A stretch of DNA of 15,078 nt from Paraneptunicella sp964228975. GTDB lineage: Bacteria > Pseudomonadota > Gammaproteobacteria > Enterobacterales > Alteromonadaceae. Where the stretch lies: positions 1 to 15,078 of the forward strand of contig CAXRCC010000064.1 in assembly GCA_964228975.1 (NCBI GenBank), given 5' to 3'. Below the pieces are notes generated by a model, which saw only the letters and a program-made list of their open reading frames with translations, was not told where the DNA came from and ran no database searches. Position numbers and translations under genes: made by a program. Shown in pieces: positions 1 to 8,562 of the stretch (the first letter of the stretch is position 1; every line of letters starts with the position of its first letter).

Positions 1-1779
1 GCCGATGCCTATTCTCTTGATGAAGATTCTGTCCTAACCGTTAACGCCGCAAACGGTTTTTTAAGCAATGATTTTGACGCCGACCTAAACGACACGATTC
101 GCTTTACCGGGATTGTGCGCGTTGCTGAAAACGGCGAATTAGCAGCCGACTCAACGGGTGCCTTTAGCTACACGCCTAACGCCCACTTTTTTGGTGAAGA
201 CCACTTTACCTATGCCATTGAAGATAGCAGCGGTCAGGTCAGTGAAGCCCGTGTGACGCTGGTTATCAGCAATATTCCCGATGCGCCACACATCACGAAC
301 GATTCGTTTTTAGTCACAATAGATGAAGCCACAGTGCTTGATGTGCTTGCCAACGACAACAACCTCGATGGCGAAAACAGCCTACTGAACATTACTCAAG
401 CCGGTGCCCAATTCGGTAGCGTCAGTATCGAACAAGGCCGCACCTTGCTGTATACCTCAGCGCAAAACTTTGAAGGCGTTGATACCCTGACTTACCAGGT
501 TATCGCAACGGGCAATAACAGCGACAGCGCACTCGTCAGTACGGGGACAGCCACCGTTGAAGTGGTGCCACCCAACGATCCACCCACAGCAGTGGATGAC
601 ACGGTTTCTATGGATGAAGACACTACGGGCGTGTTTAATGTCACTGCAAACGATACCGATCCCGAAAACGACAACCTCACGTTACTCTCTGTCAGCTTTT
701 TTGATGATGTCGGGCAAACAGGCACATTGCAGCGCAAGCGCACACAGCCGCATTCATCATCGCGCCGATTAATTATTGAAGACAACGAAGAAGAAAACCC
801 CGGCACGGTTTCTATCGCTAATAACCAAGTTGTCTATGTGCCAAGCCCTGACTTCTTTGGCGACGTCACGCTGGTTTATGTTATTGAAGATATACGCGCC
901 CAGCAGTCTCAAGGGCGCATTAACGTCACGGTTGCCCCCGTTAACGATGCCCCACAAACCGAGCCTGACACCGCATCTACCCTTGAAGATACGCCAGTGA
1001 CCATTGATGTGTTAAGCAACGATACCGATGTGGAAAATGACGCGCTGCGCATCATAAACGTGGATAGCGGCAGCGGTACAGGCACGATTTCTGGTTCCAC
1101 TATTACCTTTACGCCTACCACACATTTTAACGGCGTCGCATCACTGACGTATAACATCGCCGATACCAGCAACGACTCGGCTTCTGGCACGGTAACCATT
1201 GAAGTGACTCCGGTAGACGATCCGCCGTTTGCCAACGACGACAGCGCATTTGCGTCTGCGGGTCAAACCATCACTATCAATCCACTTATCAACGATGGCG
1301 ATCCGGATGGCGATGTACTCACTATTTCCGGGGCAAGCGCCTCTTACGGTAGCGCTTCTGTAAACGGCCTGACGCAGGTTAGCTATACACCACCAGAAGA
1401 ATTTTCAGGGACTGACACCATCACTTATCAGATCTCGGATGGAACTGGGCTTTCTGCACAGGCTGAGATATCGGTACTCATTGGCGATCAGCCTCCCACA
1501 GCCAATAACGACAGCTATTTGGTTGATGGAAATGGTAACACGGCGGTGATTGACGCAAATGTGGGAGTTTTAGCAAACGATACAGACTTAGAAGGCGTCA
1601 CCCTAAGCGCCAGTATCCTTGGTTCACCCAGCTACGCGTCGAGCTTTACGCTAAACGCAGACGGCTCGTTTCATTACGTGCATGATGGCAGCGATAACTT
1701 CACCGACAGCTTTACTTATACAGCATCAGATGGCTCCAACGTAGATTCTGCCACCGTTAGCCTAACTATTTTCCAAAAG
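1..1779 (+). repeat. Six tandem-95 / cadherin-like domain repeats (coding)
   Basis: This is a protein-level repeat. Six units of about 90-120 residues break at the linkers IPDAP (ends 288), PPNDPP (585), PVNDAP (954), PVDDPP (1227), GDQPP (1497) and about 1779. Each has the pattern DD/ND-S near the start, then an ND(T/G)D-like turn, then YTP, then a T/SFTY or TLTY strand. Unit 3 is longer because of an insertion at 724-804. Such arrays usually form rod-like stalks stabilised by calcium; that role is inferred here. Confidence 0.85.
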
Positions 1780-4700
1780 AATTTAGCCCCAAGTGTTTGT
1801 AACATTCCTCATACGCAAGCCGTGGTTGGGCAAAATTACCATTACACCATTGAAGTTCAAAACCTCGATGAAGACCTGCTGACCTATGATGTAACCAACC
1901 TACCAAGCTGGTTGAGTTTCGATGCCATGAATAACGACATTTCAGGCACACCAATGAGTTCAGATAGCAGTGCCAACAACATCTCTATCAAAGTCACCGA
2001 TACACAAGGCGCGTTTGATGAGTACGTTTACAGCGTTAATTTAATGTCGGAGTTTGGCACGAGTGGCGAAGCTTCAGTCGACTTTGGCGCAGGCGATGAC
2101 AAAGTCGCGGGTATCCTTAGAGACAAACTCGGCAGAATCATTGTCGCAGGCACCAGCAATAATAATTTTGCATTTGCCCGCTTCTTGGCAAACGGCACCT
2201 TAGATAGCAGCTTTGGTACGTCAGGTATTGTCACCGTTGATTTTGGTTCTACCGAAAAACTGTACGATATCGCCCTCACCTTAAACAACCAAGTGGTCGC
2301 CATCGGGCAAACGTTCGACTCGGTTAATGGCGATGCCGAAACAGGCGTGGTAAAACTCACCGAGGACGGTTCGCTAGATACCCAGTTCAACAGCACAGGC
2401 ACACTTACCCTAGACTTTGGCTCGAACTCACCAGACTATCCCAAAAGCATCATTGCTCACGAAAATGGCGACTTAACCCTCATTGGCTACTACAACAATG
2501 GAACGGATACCGATGTATACGCCATGCAGGTAAATAGCCAAGGCTCGCTCAATAGTGCATTTGGCACCAGCGGTAAACTATCCCTCAGCAGCGCCAACGA
2601 CCAAAGCGTGAGTGATGCGGTCCTTGATAGCGAAAATAATATCTACATTGCAGGTACGCATACGGGCCTATCCGACACCGACTTCATGTTGGTACATATC
2701 GACTTAGACAGCGACAACAACGGCATACAAGACGGCGTCATCAACACCGGAGTTGGCGCAAGTGGCTTAGTCACTTACGATCAAGGCATTGCTGATGAAG
2801 GCTTAACCATTGCTGTTGGCAGTGAAGGTAATTTGTTGTTAGGGGGAGCGAACCTAAGCCAATTTTGGCTTGCGAGTTTCTCGCCGAGTTTGACGTTAAA
2901 TGCAGGCTTTGGGACCAGCGGTATTGTAACAGCAGACTACTTCTCATCAGCTGCCGTCGATAAAGTCACCGACATTGTGCAAGACGGGTTTGGCAATATC
3001 TTCATGGTTGGCGTAGCAGATTCAAAAATCGGCGTGGTAAAACTCAATGCCACAGGCACGCTGGATACCACTTATGGCACTTCTGGCGCAAGCACATTCA
3101 CAATAAACGGCGACAGCACCAAACGTGCTGTTGGCGCGCTCGATGCGCTTGGGCAAATACTGCTTAGCGGCACCGATACCAGCCTGAACAATATTCGCCT
3201 AATTCAGGATAACGCTGTTGCAAACAGCAGTTTATGGGGCTGTGATATCAGCTTAGCCAGTGCCAATAGCACGCCTTCTATTGATACGCTCGTTACGGTT
3301 GATGAAGGGCAAGCCAGTCAGTTTTATGCGGTAGGCTATGGCAAAGCCAATGCCACAGCCGTTAATGATTTACTGGTACTTAGCGTCGGCGACAACAATC
3401 AGTCTGCCCAATTTGGCCAAAACGGGTATATACGCTTAAGCCAAGGTAACGACTTTACGGTTCAATCAGCACGCGCAACCACCAGCGGCGACCTGCTTGT
3501 AGTAGGCTTTTATAATGCATCCCATGTACGTGTACTCAAACTCAACATTGAGGGCGAGTTAGATAACAACTTTGCCAGTGCAGGCGTTCAAGACTTTGGT
3601 AACGCGCAAACGAGTCAAGCGTTCGACAGTGCACTAGATAGCAGCGGTAATCTTTACATTGGCATCACTGTTGCCGACTCCACACCCATTACACGCATTA
3701 TCAAGCTCGACAGCACTGGTGCCTTAGATGCCACCTTTGGTAGCAGTGGCATTGCCAATTATGTGGGCTTTGATGGCTTTAAACTCGCGCGCGGCGCAGA
3801 TGGCAGTATCAACGTCATCGGCCAAGAGTTTAACTCAGGTGAAGCCAGCCTATTGCGTTTTACCGCCAGTGGTGTGCTCGATACCAACTTTAACAGTGGC
3901 TTCATCACCCTTGGTGTGGGCAGTGCCATTGATGTCGCCGTACTTTCAGATGGCGGCCTCGTCGCACTACTCAATGATTCAGGGCTTAGCCTGAAAAAGT
4001 ACACATCATCAGGCGCGCTTGATACGAACTTCGGCACCAGCGGAGCGTTGAGCCTGCCGAATTATGTGCCCGGCCCGTATAGCTCACTCACTGCGTCATC
4101 CACGCCTTACTTTTTTGTACAAACCGATACCGCCAGTAGCGATGTTGCCTTATTGAAGCTAGATAATAACGGTAAATTCGATGCCAGCTTCCTCAATGCT
4201 GGCCAAGCCACCCTGCCCGGCATTATCAACGCTGCCGATATTAAAGGCGTGGCGCTAGAATCCACTGGGGAAATGGTCTTGTATGGTGTGGTTTTTGATG
4301 ACTTTTTCCTAAACCATTTAAGCGCCAATGGCACACTTATTACTCGTGAGTTTGAGTTCTTATTCGACTTTGGCTTTGGTGAGGTCGGTAAAGGTATCGC
4401 ACTCGATAAACAAGGCAGAATACTGGTAGCAGGCGCCACTCATGATGAAACGAACTTTAACGATGATGTCGTGATGGCTCGCTTTGCACCCGGTGGTATG
4501 GTCGATACTAGCTTTGCGACATCGGGAATCTTTACCACTATTGAAGCAGGCGAAGAGTCCTTTAATGACATTCACATCAATGCACTTTCTAAGGCAACAG
4601 TGCAAGGCGTCAATGATGATAATCCATTTGCAGGCGTGTTGATTGCCAATGGCAGTAGCGTGTCGGGCAACTTTAATAGTGCAACCTACGCGACCAATGT

Positions 4701-5460
4701 CAGCTCTGATACAGAAACAACAGGCAAGCACTACCGCGACGACGAAGGTGTTACATGGATTGCCGGTAGCAAAGCAGAGAAAGCGCACATCACCAAAGTA
4801 CTGCGCTTAGGCGGTGTGGATACCAGCTTCACCACGTCTGCACTGAATACCACATTAGCCAGCATGACGAACGCACCAGACCGTTCTCAGTTAAACGCAG
4901 TAGCACGAACTGCCGATGGTGGCCTCATTACTGTTGGACAAATTACGTTAGGTGCTTCTCAAAATGGACTATTGGCAAAATTTGACTCGCAAGGTAACGT
5001 GGATACCAACTTTGGTGCGTCCGGCATCGTGCAAATTGGCGCGGTCGATAGCAATAATTACCAGCTTTACGATGTGTTAATTGATGCCCAAGGTAATATT
5101 ATGACTGTCGGAAGCAAAGACAACGACCTGTTCATCGCCGCCTACAGCAATACGGGCACACAGCTTTATAGCAAAGTGGTAACACAGTCAGGTTTGTTAG
5201 TCGGTAAAGCGTTAGCACTTGATACCTTTGGTGCAATTTGGGTAGCGGGGCACAGCGAAGGCGGCTTTGAACTTTATCGGTTTAAGTCCGACTTAACCCA
5301 ATTACACCAATACCCGTCAAGAGCGATCGGAGAAGCAGCAGAAGCGCAAGATATTGTCATTGATTCTCTTGGCAATGTATTCTTAACGGGTAGCGCGCAG
5401 ATTGATCAAGAATGGGATATTTTTGTCATAAGATACCCTAACGCAGTAGGATCATTCTAA
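1..5460 (+). CDS. Giant tandem-95 / delta-60 repeat surface protein (5' end outside window)
   Basis: The frame is open from base 1, so the gene starts upstream; the GTG at 115 is internal. The visible 1819 residues form a modular extracellular-type protein. Six tandem-95 (cadherin/VCBS-like) domains occupy residues 1-593, with linkers such as VNDAP and ED-rich strands typical of calcium-binding adhesin folds. A putative Ig domain of He_PIG/CADG type follows at about 595-682, then delta-60 repeats run to the C-terminus. The protein is rich in Asp, Asn, Ser and Thr and has only two cysteines (600 and 1081). It ends plainly, with no RTX nonapeptides, LPXTG, PEP-CTERM or autotransporter barrel visible, so the export route cannot be judged without the N-terminus. 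A role in adhesion or matrix binding is inferred from the domain families. Only 34 bases separate it from the signalling genes downstream, so co-transcription is plausible. Confidence 0.93.
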   Translation, partial: ADAYSLDEDSVLTVNAANGFLSNDFDADLNDTIRFTGIVRVAENGELAADSTGAFSYTPNAHFFGEDHFTYAIEDSSGQVSEARVTLVISNIPDAPHITNDSFLVTIDEATVLDVLANDNNLDGENSLLNITQAGAQFGSVSIEQGRTLLYTSAQNFEGVDTLTYQVIATGNNSDSALVSTGTATVEVVPPNDPPTAVDDTVSMDEDTTGVFNVTANDTDPENDNLTLLSVSFFDDVGQTGTLQRKRTQPHSSSRRLIIEDNEEENPGTVSIANNQVVYVPSPDFFGDVTLVYVIEDIRAQQSQGRINVTVAPVNDAPQTEPDTASTLEDTPVTIDVLSNDTDVENDALRIINVDSGSGTGTISGSTITFTPTTHFNGVASLTYNIADTSNDSASGTVTIEVTPVDDPPFANDDSAFASAGQTITINPLINDGDPDGDVLTISGASASYGSASVNGLTQVSYTPPEEFSGTDTITYQISDGTGLSAQAEISVLIGDQPPTANNDSYLVDGNGNTAVIDANVGVLANDTDLEGVTLSASILGSPSYASSFTLNADGSFHYVHDGSDNFTDSFTYTASDGSNVDSATVSLTIFQKNLAPSVCNIPHTQAVVGQNYHYTIEVQNLDEDLLTYDVTNLPSWLSFDAMNNDISGTPMSSDSSANNISIKVTDTQGAFDEYVYSVNLMSEFGTSGEASVDFGAGDDKVAGILRDKLGRIIVAGTSNNNFAFARFLANGTLDSSFGTSGIVTVDFGSTEKLYDIALTLNNQVVAIGQTFDSVNGDAETGVVKLTEDGSLDTQFNSTGTLTLDFGSNSPDYPKSIIAHENGDLTLIGYYNNGTDTDVYAMQVNSQGSLNSAFGTSGKLSLSSANDQSVSDAVLDSENNIYIAGTHTGLSDTDFMLVHIDLDSDNNGIQDGVINTGVGASGLVTYDQGIADEGLTIAVGSEGNLLLGGANLSQFWLASFSPSLTLNAGFGTSGIVTADYFSSAAVDKVTDIVQDGFGNIFMVGVADSKIGVVKLNATGTLDTTYGTSGASTFTINGDSTKRAVGALDALGQILLSGTDTSLNNIRLIQDNAVANSSLWGCDISLASANSTPSIDTLVTVDEGQASQFYAVGYGKANATAVNDLLVLSVGDNNQSAQFGQNGYIRLSQGNDFTVQSARATTSGDLLVVGFYNASHVRVLKLNIEGELDNNFASAGVQDFGNAQTSQAFDSALDSSGNLYIGITVADSTPITRIIKLDSTGALDATFGSSGIANYVGFDGFKLARGADGSINVIGQEFNSGEASLLRFTASGVLDTNFNSGFITLGVGSAIDVAVLSDGGLVALLNDSGLSLKKYTSSGALDTNFGTSGALSLPNYVPGPYSSLTASSTPYFFVQTDTASSDVALLKLDNNGKFDASFLNAGQATLPGIINAADIKGVALESTGEMVLYGVVFDDFFLNHLSANGTLITREFEFLFDFGFGEVGKGIALDKQGRILVAGATHDETNFNDDVVMARFAPGGMVDTSFATSGIFTTIEAGEESFNDIHINALSKATVQGVNDDNPFAGVLIANGSSVSGNFNSATYATNVSSDTETTGKHYRDDEGVTWIAGSKAEKAHITKVLRLGGVDTSFTTSALNTTLASMTNAPDRSQLNAVARTADGGLITVGQITLGASQNGLLAKFDSQGNVDTNFGASGIVQIGAVDSNNYQLYDVLIDAQGNIMTVGSKDNDLFIAAYSNTGTQLYSKVVTQSGLLVGKALALDTFGAIWVAGHSEGGFELYRFKSDLTQLHQYPSRAIGEAAEAQDIVIDSLGNVFLTGSAQIDQEWDIFVIRYPNAVGSF
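1783..2046 (+). other. Putative Ig / He_PIG-like domain (coding)
   Basis: This is a single domain of about 85 residues between the tandem-95 array and the first delta-60 unit. It carries the pattern LPSWLSFD followed by ISGTP, which is the hallmark of putative Ig (He_PIG) and dystroglycan-type cadherin domains. It holds cysteine 600, one of the two cysteines in the visible protein. It probably acts as a spacer between stalk and propellers (inference). Confidence 0.7.
2047..3216 (+). repeat. Delta-60 repeat block 1, seven units (coding)
   Basis: This block holds seven copies of a roughly 56-residue unit. Each unit has an FGTSG-like turn followed by a strand, then a V-x-D strand, then a G-x-I-x-V-x-G strand, and ends in a strand leading to LD-x-x-FG. 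The inner strands can be counted as GRIIVAG, NQVVAIG, GDLTLIG, NNIYIAG, GNLLLGG, GNIFMVG and GQILLSG. The pattern matches the delta-60 repeat family of uncharacterised bacterial surface proteins. Seven blades would fit one beta-propeller (inference). Confidence 0.85.
3277..5457 (+). repeat. Delta-60 repeat block 2, fourteen units (coding)
   Basis: After a non-repetitive linker of about 20 residues that contains cysteine 1081, the delta-60 pattern resumes and runs to the last residue. I count fourteen inner strands, from QFYAVGYG through GDLLVVG, GSINVIG, GRILVAG, GLITVG, GNIMTVG and AIWVAG to GNVFLTG. Several units (the 6th, 9th and 12th) have decayed turn motifs. The block begins on an inner-strand unit and ends in IFVIRY, without a further FGTSG turn. 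Confidence 0.8.
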
Positions 5461-5462
5461 GG

Positions 5463-5498
5463 ATGGCCAAGACCAAGAAGATTGATTTATTACTATGA
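5463..5498 (+). other. Possible 11-codon leader ORF overlapping the MBL start
   Basis: An ATG two bases after the stop of the giant gene opens an 11-codon frame (MAKTKKIDLLL). It ends in TGA at 5496-5498, giving an ATGA overlap with the MBL start at 5495. An AGGA lies at 5448-5451, 11 bases upstream. The MBL start itself has no well-placed Shine-Dalgarno, so translational coupling through this mini-ORF is conceivable. It is too short to exclude chance. Confidence 0.2.
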
Positions 5499-6343
5499 AG
5501 CTTACATTTCACGGAGTTCGTGGCTCGATACCTTCGCCGGGGCCTGAGTTTATCAGGTACGGCGGCAACACGGCCTGTATTCACATCGAACTAAATAACG
5601 GCACACATTTAATTTTAGATGCAGGAACGGGCATTAAAAGCGTCGGCCAAAAGCTTGCCAGCCAGCCTGATGATATCTACCTGTTGCTGAGCCATAACCA
5701 TTGGGACCACATTCAAGGTTTTCCCTTTTTTATTCCTATTTATCAGCCAGGTCGTAACATTTTCATCACGCCGGGCAAAACCTCTCAAGAAGACCACGAT
5801 GCAGTGCTCAGGCAAATGACGGGCACCTACTTCCCCGTTAACTACCATTCATTAGAATCGAACATTCTCATTACCCCCGTTCCCAAAGAAATCGATTCGT
5901 GGGAATTGCAAGGCGCAAAAATCACTCGTCGCTCGATGAATCACCCTGGCAGCGGCAGCTCTTACTTAATTGAAGCCGATGGGGTAAAAGTGGCTTACAT
6001 TACGGACAACGAGCTTTACCCACCGTATCAAAAGGAAACGGACTTTTTACAATGGGTTAATTTTGCCGATGAAGCTGACCTTATAGTACACGACGCGCAA
6101 TATATGCTTTCCGATATGCCCGCCAAATCTGGCTGGGGACATTCCGTAGCAGAAGAAGCGGTCAAGCTGGCAATGGCGAGTCGCGCCAAACGCCTTGCCC
6201 TTTATAGCCATGATCATATTCGTACCGACGATGAAATAGAGGAAGTTGAAAAGCATTGCCAAGAAGTCATCGAAATCGCCCAAATTGATTTAACGATGTT
6301 TGCCGCCGCTGAAGGCATGAGTATCGATTTCGACGAATCATGA
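5495..6343 (+). CDS. MBL-fold metallohydrolase, possible phosphodiesterase
   Basis: This is a 282-residue cytoplasmic protein with no signal peptide. It has the metallo-beta-lactamase fold metal motif H67-N-H69-W-D71-H72 (SHNHWDH). Further likely ligands are H150 in NHPGSGSS, D171 in YITDNE, D200 in VHDAQY, and H239/H241 in YSHDH. The N-terminus has the GVRGSIPSPG and RYGGNT motifs and the LDAGTG turn. These place it in the group related to PhnP, RNase Z and class II-like phosphodiesterases rather than among beta-lactamases. All metal positions appear intact. It overlaps the downstream adenylate cyclase gene by four bases (ATGA), so the two are translated together. A role in hydrolysing a cyclic nucleotide or other phosphodiester is inferred from family and context; the substrate is not shown. 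The start at 5495 is the natural one, because GVRGSIP begins only six residues in. Confidence 0.88.
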   Translation: MKLTFHGVRGSIPSPGPEFIRYGGNTACIHIELNNGTHLILDAGTGIKSVGQKLASQPDDIYLLLSHNHWDHIQGFPFFIPIYQPGRNIFITPGKTSQEDHDAVLRQMTGTYFPVNYHSLESNILITPVPKEIDSWELQGAKITRRSMNHPGSGSSYLIEADGVKVAYITDNELYPPYQKETDFLQWVNFADEADLIVHDAQYMLSDMPAKSGWGHSVAEEAVKLAMASRAKRLALYSHDHIRTDDEIEEVEKHCQEVIEIAQIDLTMFAAAEGMSIDFDES

Positions 6344-8553
6344 AGTTAAGCAGTATTCTCAACCAACGACAACGCTCAAGCTTTATCGGCATTATCTTGG
6401 TTGTGCTTGTACTGCTTATACAGTTTTCCCACCTTCAAACCGTCCAACAAGTCTTAAATCGCGCCGAGGGCATCGTTTACGATCTGCGCTTAAAGCACAC
6501 GCTAGAAGAACGTGAAAAAGGCTTAGCTGAGGTACTCATCCTCGATTTAGACGAAAAAACCATGTCTGAAATTGGCTGGCCTTGGCCGCGTAAAGCCCTT
6601 GCTGATTTAATTCATATTCTGGCAGAGGCAGGCACGGCGGTGGTTGCTTTTGACGTTATTTTCTCCGAAGCTGAGCGCAATCCGGCTTCGGCTGTGTTGC
6701 AGGCCTTATCGCAATCCAAGTCCGCCTTGCCAGAGCAGGATATTAGCCACATTAACGCGCTTGTTCCCGTTATGGATGGCGATAAGCACTTTGTAGAAAG
6801 CTTTGCCAGCACGGACGTTTTGCTGGGCTACATTTTGCAGCAAGACAACATGCAGCGCGGCCAGCTTCCTGAGCAAGTCATACACAGCCAAGTGGCAATC
6901 AACGATAAGCTTCCCATCACCAACTTTTCCGGCTTTGTGACAAGTTTGCCGCAATTTCACGCCAGCTCCGCAGGCGAAGGCTTTATCAATTCCTCCCCCG
7001 AGCCAGATGGTTTTTTACGTAAAAGCGCGTTGCTGTACCGCTACCAAGATAAGCTTTTTCCAAGCTTGTCACTTGAGGCGGCCCGGCTTTACGCCTTGGC
7101 TGAAAATGTTGAATTAAACGTGCAACCTGCGGGCGACTTTAACCACATTGAAGGCGTCATCATTGGCAATGAACTTGTGCCTACCGATGCCGAAGGACGC
7201 GTGCTTATCCCCTATAAAGGCGGACGTGGCAGCTACCCTTATATTTCCGCAATTGATGTATTAGAAAAGCGCATTGACTTGAGCCTTTTCGAGGGCGCAG
7301 TCGTTTTTGTGGGCACCTCTGCCATTGGCCTTGCCGATTTACGCGCCACGCCTGTAGGCGTGCAATATCCGGGGGTTGAAGTGCATGCAAACGTGCTCGA
7401 TGGCATATTAAACCCGCACCTTTTAAAATACCGCCCAGATTGGTGGGAAGCCGTCACCGCGCTCTACCTCATTCTTGTTGGTTTACTCCTCGCGTTATTG
7501 CTGCCCCGTTTAGGGCCCGCGCGTATGGCAATTGCGGGCATCATCACCTTAACTGGAACAGTGGCAGGGAACATCCTATTGTGGACGCAAGCCAATATGG
7601 CACTGCCTCTTGTATCTTCTTTGCTACTGATTCTATTGATCGTGGCGTATAACATTGCCACGGGCTTTTTCTCTGAATCCCGACAACGACAGCAAATCAA
7701 ATCCATCTTTAATCAATATGTGCCACCCGCTCATATCGACAAAATGCTGTTATCGCCTGGCGATGTGTCTATGGACGGAGAAAGAAAAGAGCTAACGGTT
7801 TTATTTTCTGATATTCGCAGCTTCACAACACTTTCTGAAAACCTCAGTGCAAACGCATTAAAACGCCTACTGAACCGCTACTTCGATCCCATTACCGAAT
7901 GTATTTTCAACCACCAAGGCACCATCGATAAATACGTAGGTGATATGGTAATGGCCTTTTGGGGTGCGCCTCTTGATGACAAGCAACACGCAGAACATGC
8001 CGTTGAAACCGCGCTCAATATGTTGGCCATTACTGCACAGCTTCGCCACACCTTTAAACAGGAAGGTTTACCTGAAATTTATATTGGTATTGGCATTAAC
8101 ACGGGCGAAATGAACGTGGGTGACATGGGCTCGACCTTTCGCCGCGCTTATACCGTGCTTGGCGATGCCGTCAACTTAGGCTCTCGGCTTGAAGGCCTGA
8201 CAAAATATTACGGCGTGGAGTGTTTAGTGAGTGAATCTACCGCCGCACAATGCCCCAATAGGCCATTTCGACGCATCGATAAAGTCAAAGTTAAGGGAAA
8301 AAACCAAGCGGTAAGTATTCTTGAACCGATACATTCATCGCAAACAGAAAAACTCGCCCAGTGCGCGCAATATCATCAAGCCTATGATCATTATTTGCGA
8401 CAAGAGTGGGACGAAGCCGAAGCGCTGCTTAATTTGTTAATTCAATCCTCCCAAGAAAAGCTTTACCAACTATATTTATCAAGAATACAAACGTTAAGGC
8501 ACGCCTCATTAAACGAGGACTGGGATGGCAGCTTCACCCATACAAGTAAGTAG
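6340..8553 (+). CDS. CHASE2 sensor class III adenylate/guanylate cyclase
   Basis: This is a 737-residue membrane protein. An N-terminal transmembrane helix at about 14-30 is followed by a large extracytoplasmic CHASE2 sensor domain (about 35-365, with the family motifs ILDLDEKT, GWPWPR and AFDVIFSE). A cluster of three helices follows at about 370-443, and then a cytoplasmic class III cyclase domain at about 480-665. Catalytic residues are present: metal-binding D491 (FSDIR) and D535 (YVGDM), purine-recognising K531 and T605 (AYTVLGD), and transition-state N612 and R616 (VNLGSR). The Lys/Thr pair is typical of class IIIb adenylate cyclases, so cAMP is the most likely product. A tail of about 70 residues follows the catalytic domain. 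There is no Shine-Dalgarno; translation probably depends on the ATGA overlap with the MBL gene. The sensed signal is unknown. Confidence 0.93.
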   Translation: MKLSSILNQRQRSSFIGIILVVLVLLIQFSHLQTVQQVLNRAEGIVYDLRLKHTLEEREKGLAEVLILDLDEKTMSEIGWPWPRKALADLIHILAEAGTAVVAFDVIFSEAERNPASAVLQALSQSKSALPEQDISHINALVPVMDGDKHFVESFASTDVLLGYILQQDNMQRGQLPEQVIHSQVAINDKLPITNFSGFVTSLPQFHASSAGEGFINSSPEPDGFLRKSALLYRYQDKLFPSLSLEAARLYALAENVELNVQPAGDFNHIEGVIIGNELVPTDAEGRVLIPYKGGRGSYPYISAIDVLEKRIDLSLFEGAVVFVGTSAIGLADLRATPVGVQYPGVEVHANVLDGILNPHLLKYRPDWWEAVTALYLILVGLLLALLLPRLGPARMAIAGIITLTGTVAGNILLWTQANMALPLVSSLLLILLIVAYNIATGFFSESRQRQQIKSIFNQYVPPAHIDKMLLSPGDVSMDGERKELTVLFSDIRSFTTLSENLSANALKRLLNRYFDPITECIFNHQGTIDKYVGDMVMAFWGAPLDDKQHAEHAVETALNMLAITAQLRHTFKQEGLPEIYIGIGINTGEMNVGDMGSTFRRAYTVLGDAVNLGSRLEGLTKYYGVECLVSESTAAQCPNRPFRRIDKVKVKGKNQAVSILEPIHSSQTEKLAQCAQYHQAYDHYLRQEWDEAEALLNLLIQSSQEKLYQLYLSRIQTLRHASLNEDWDGSFTHTSK

Positions 8554-8555
8554 GA
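8552..8555 (+). promoter_or_regulatory. Ribosome binding site deciding the HD-GYP start
   Basis: AGGA, overlapping the stop codon of the cyclase gene, lies seven bases before ATG 8563. The in-frame GTG at 8557 would be only one base away, so the ATG is the better start. Confidence 0.6.
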
Positions 8556-8562
8556 TGTGACG

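Noticed and set aside
492..1235. Open frames of 60-110 codons on the minus strand and in other plus frames within the giant gene
   Set aside because: The main frame is continuous and full of recognisable domains. The other frames have low-complexity composition and no ribosome site or family motif.
5401..5460. C-terminal sorting or type I secretion signal on the giant protein
   Set aside because: The end continues the delta-60 pattern (IFVIRYPNAVGSF), with no RTX repeats, LPXTG or PEP-CTERM motif visible.
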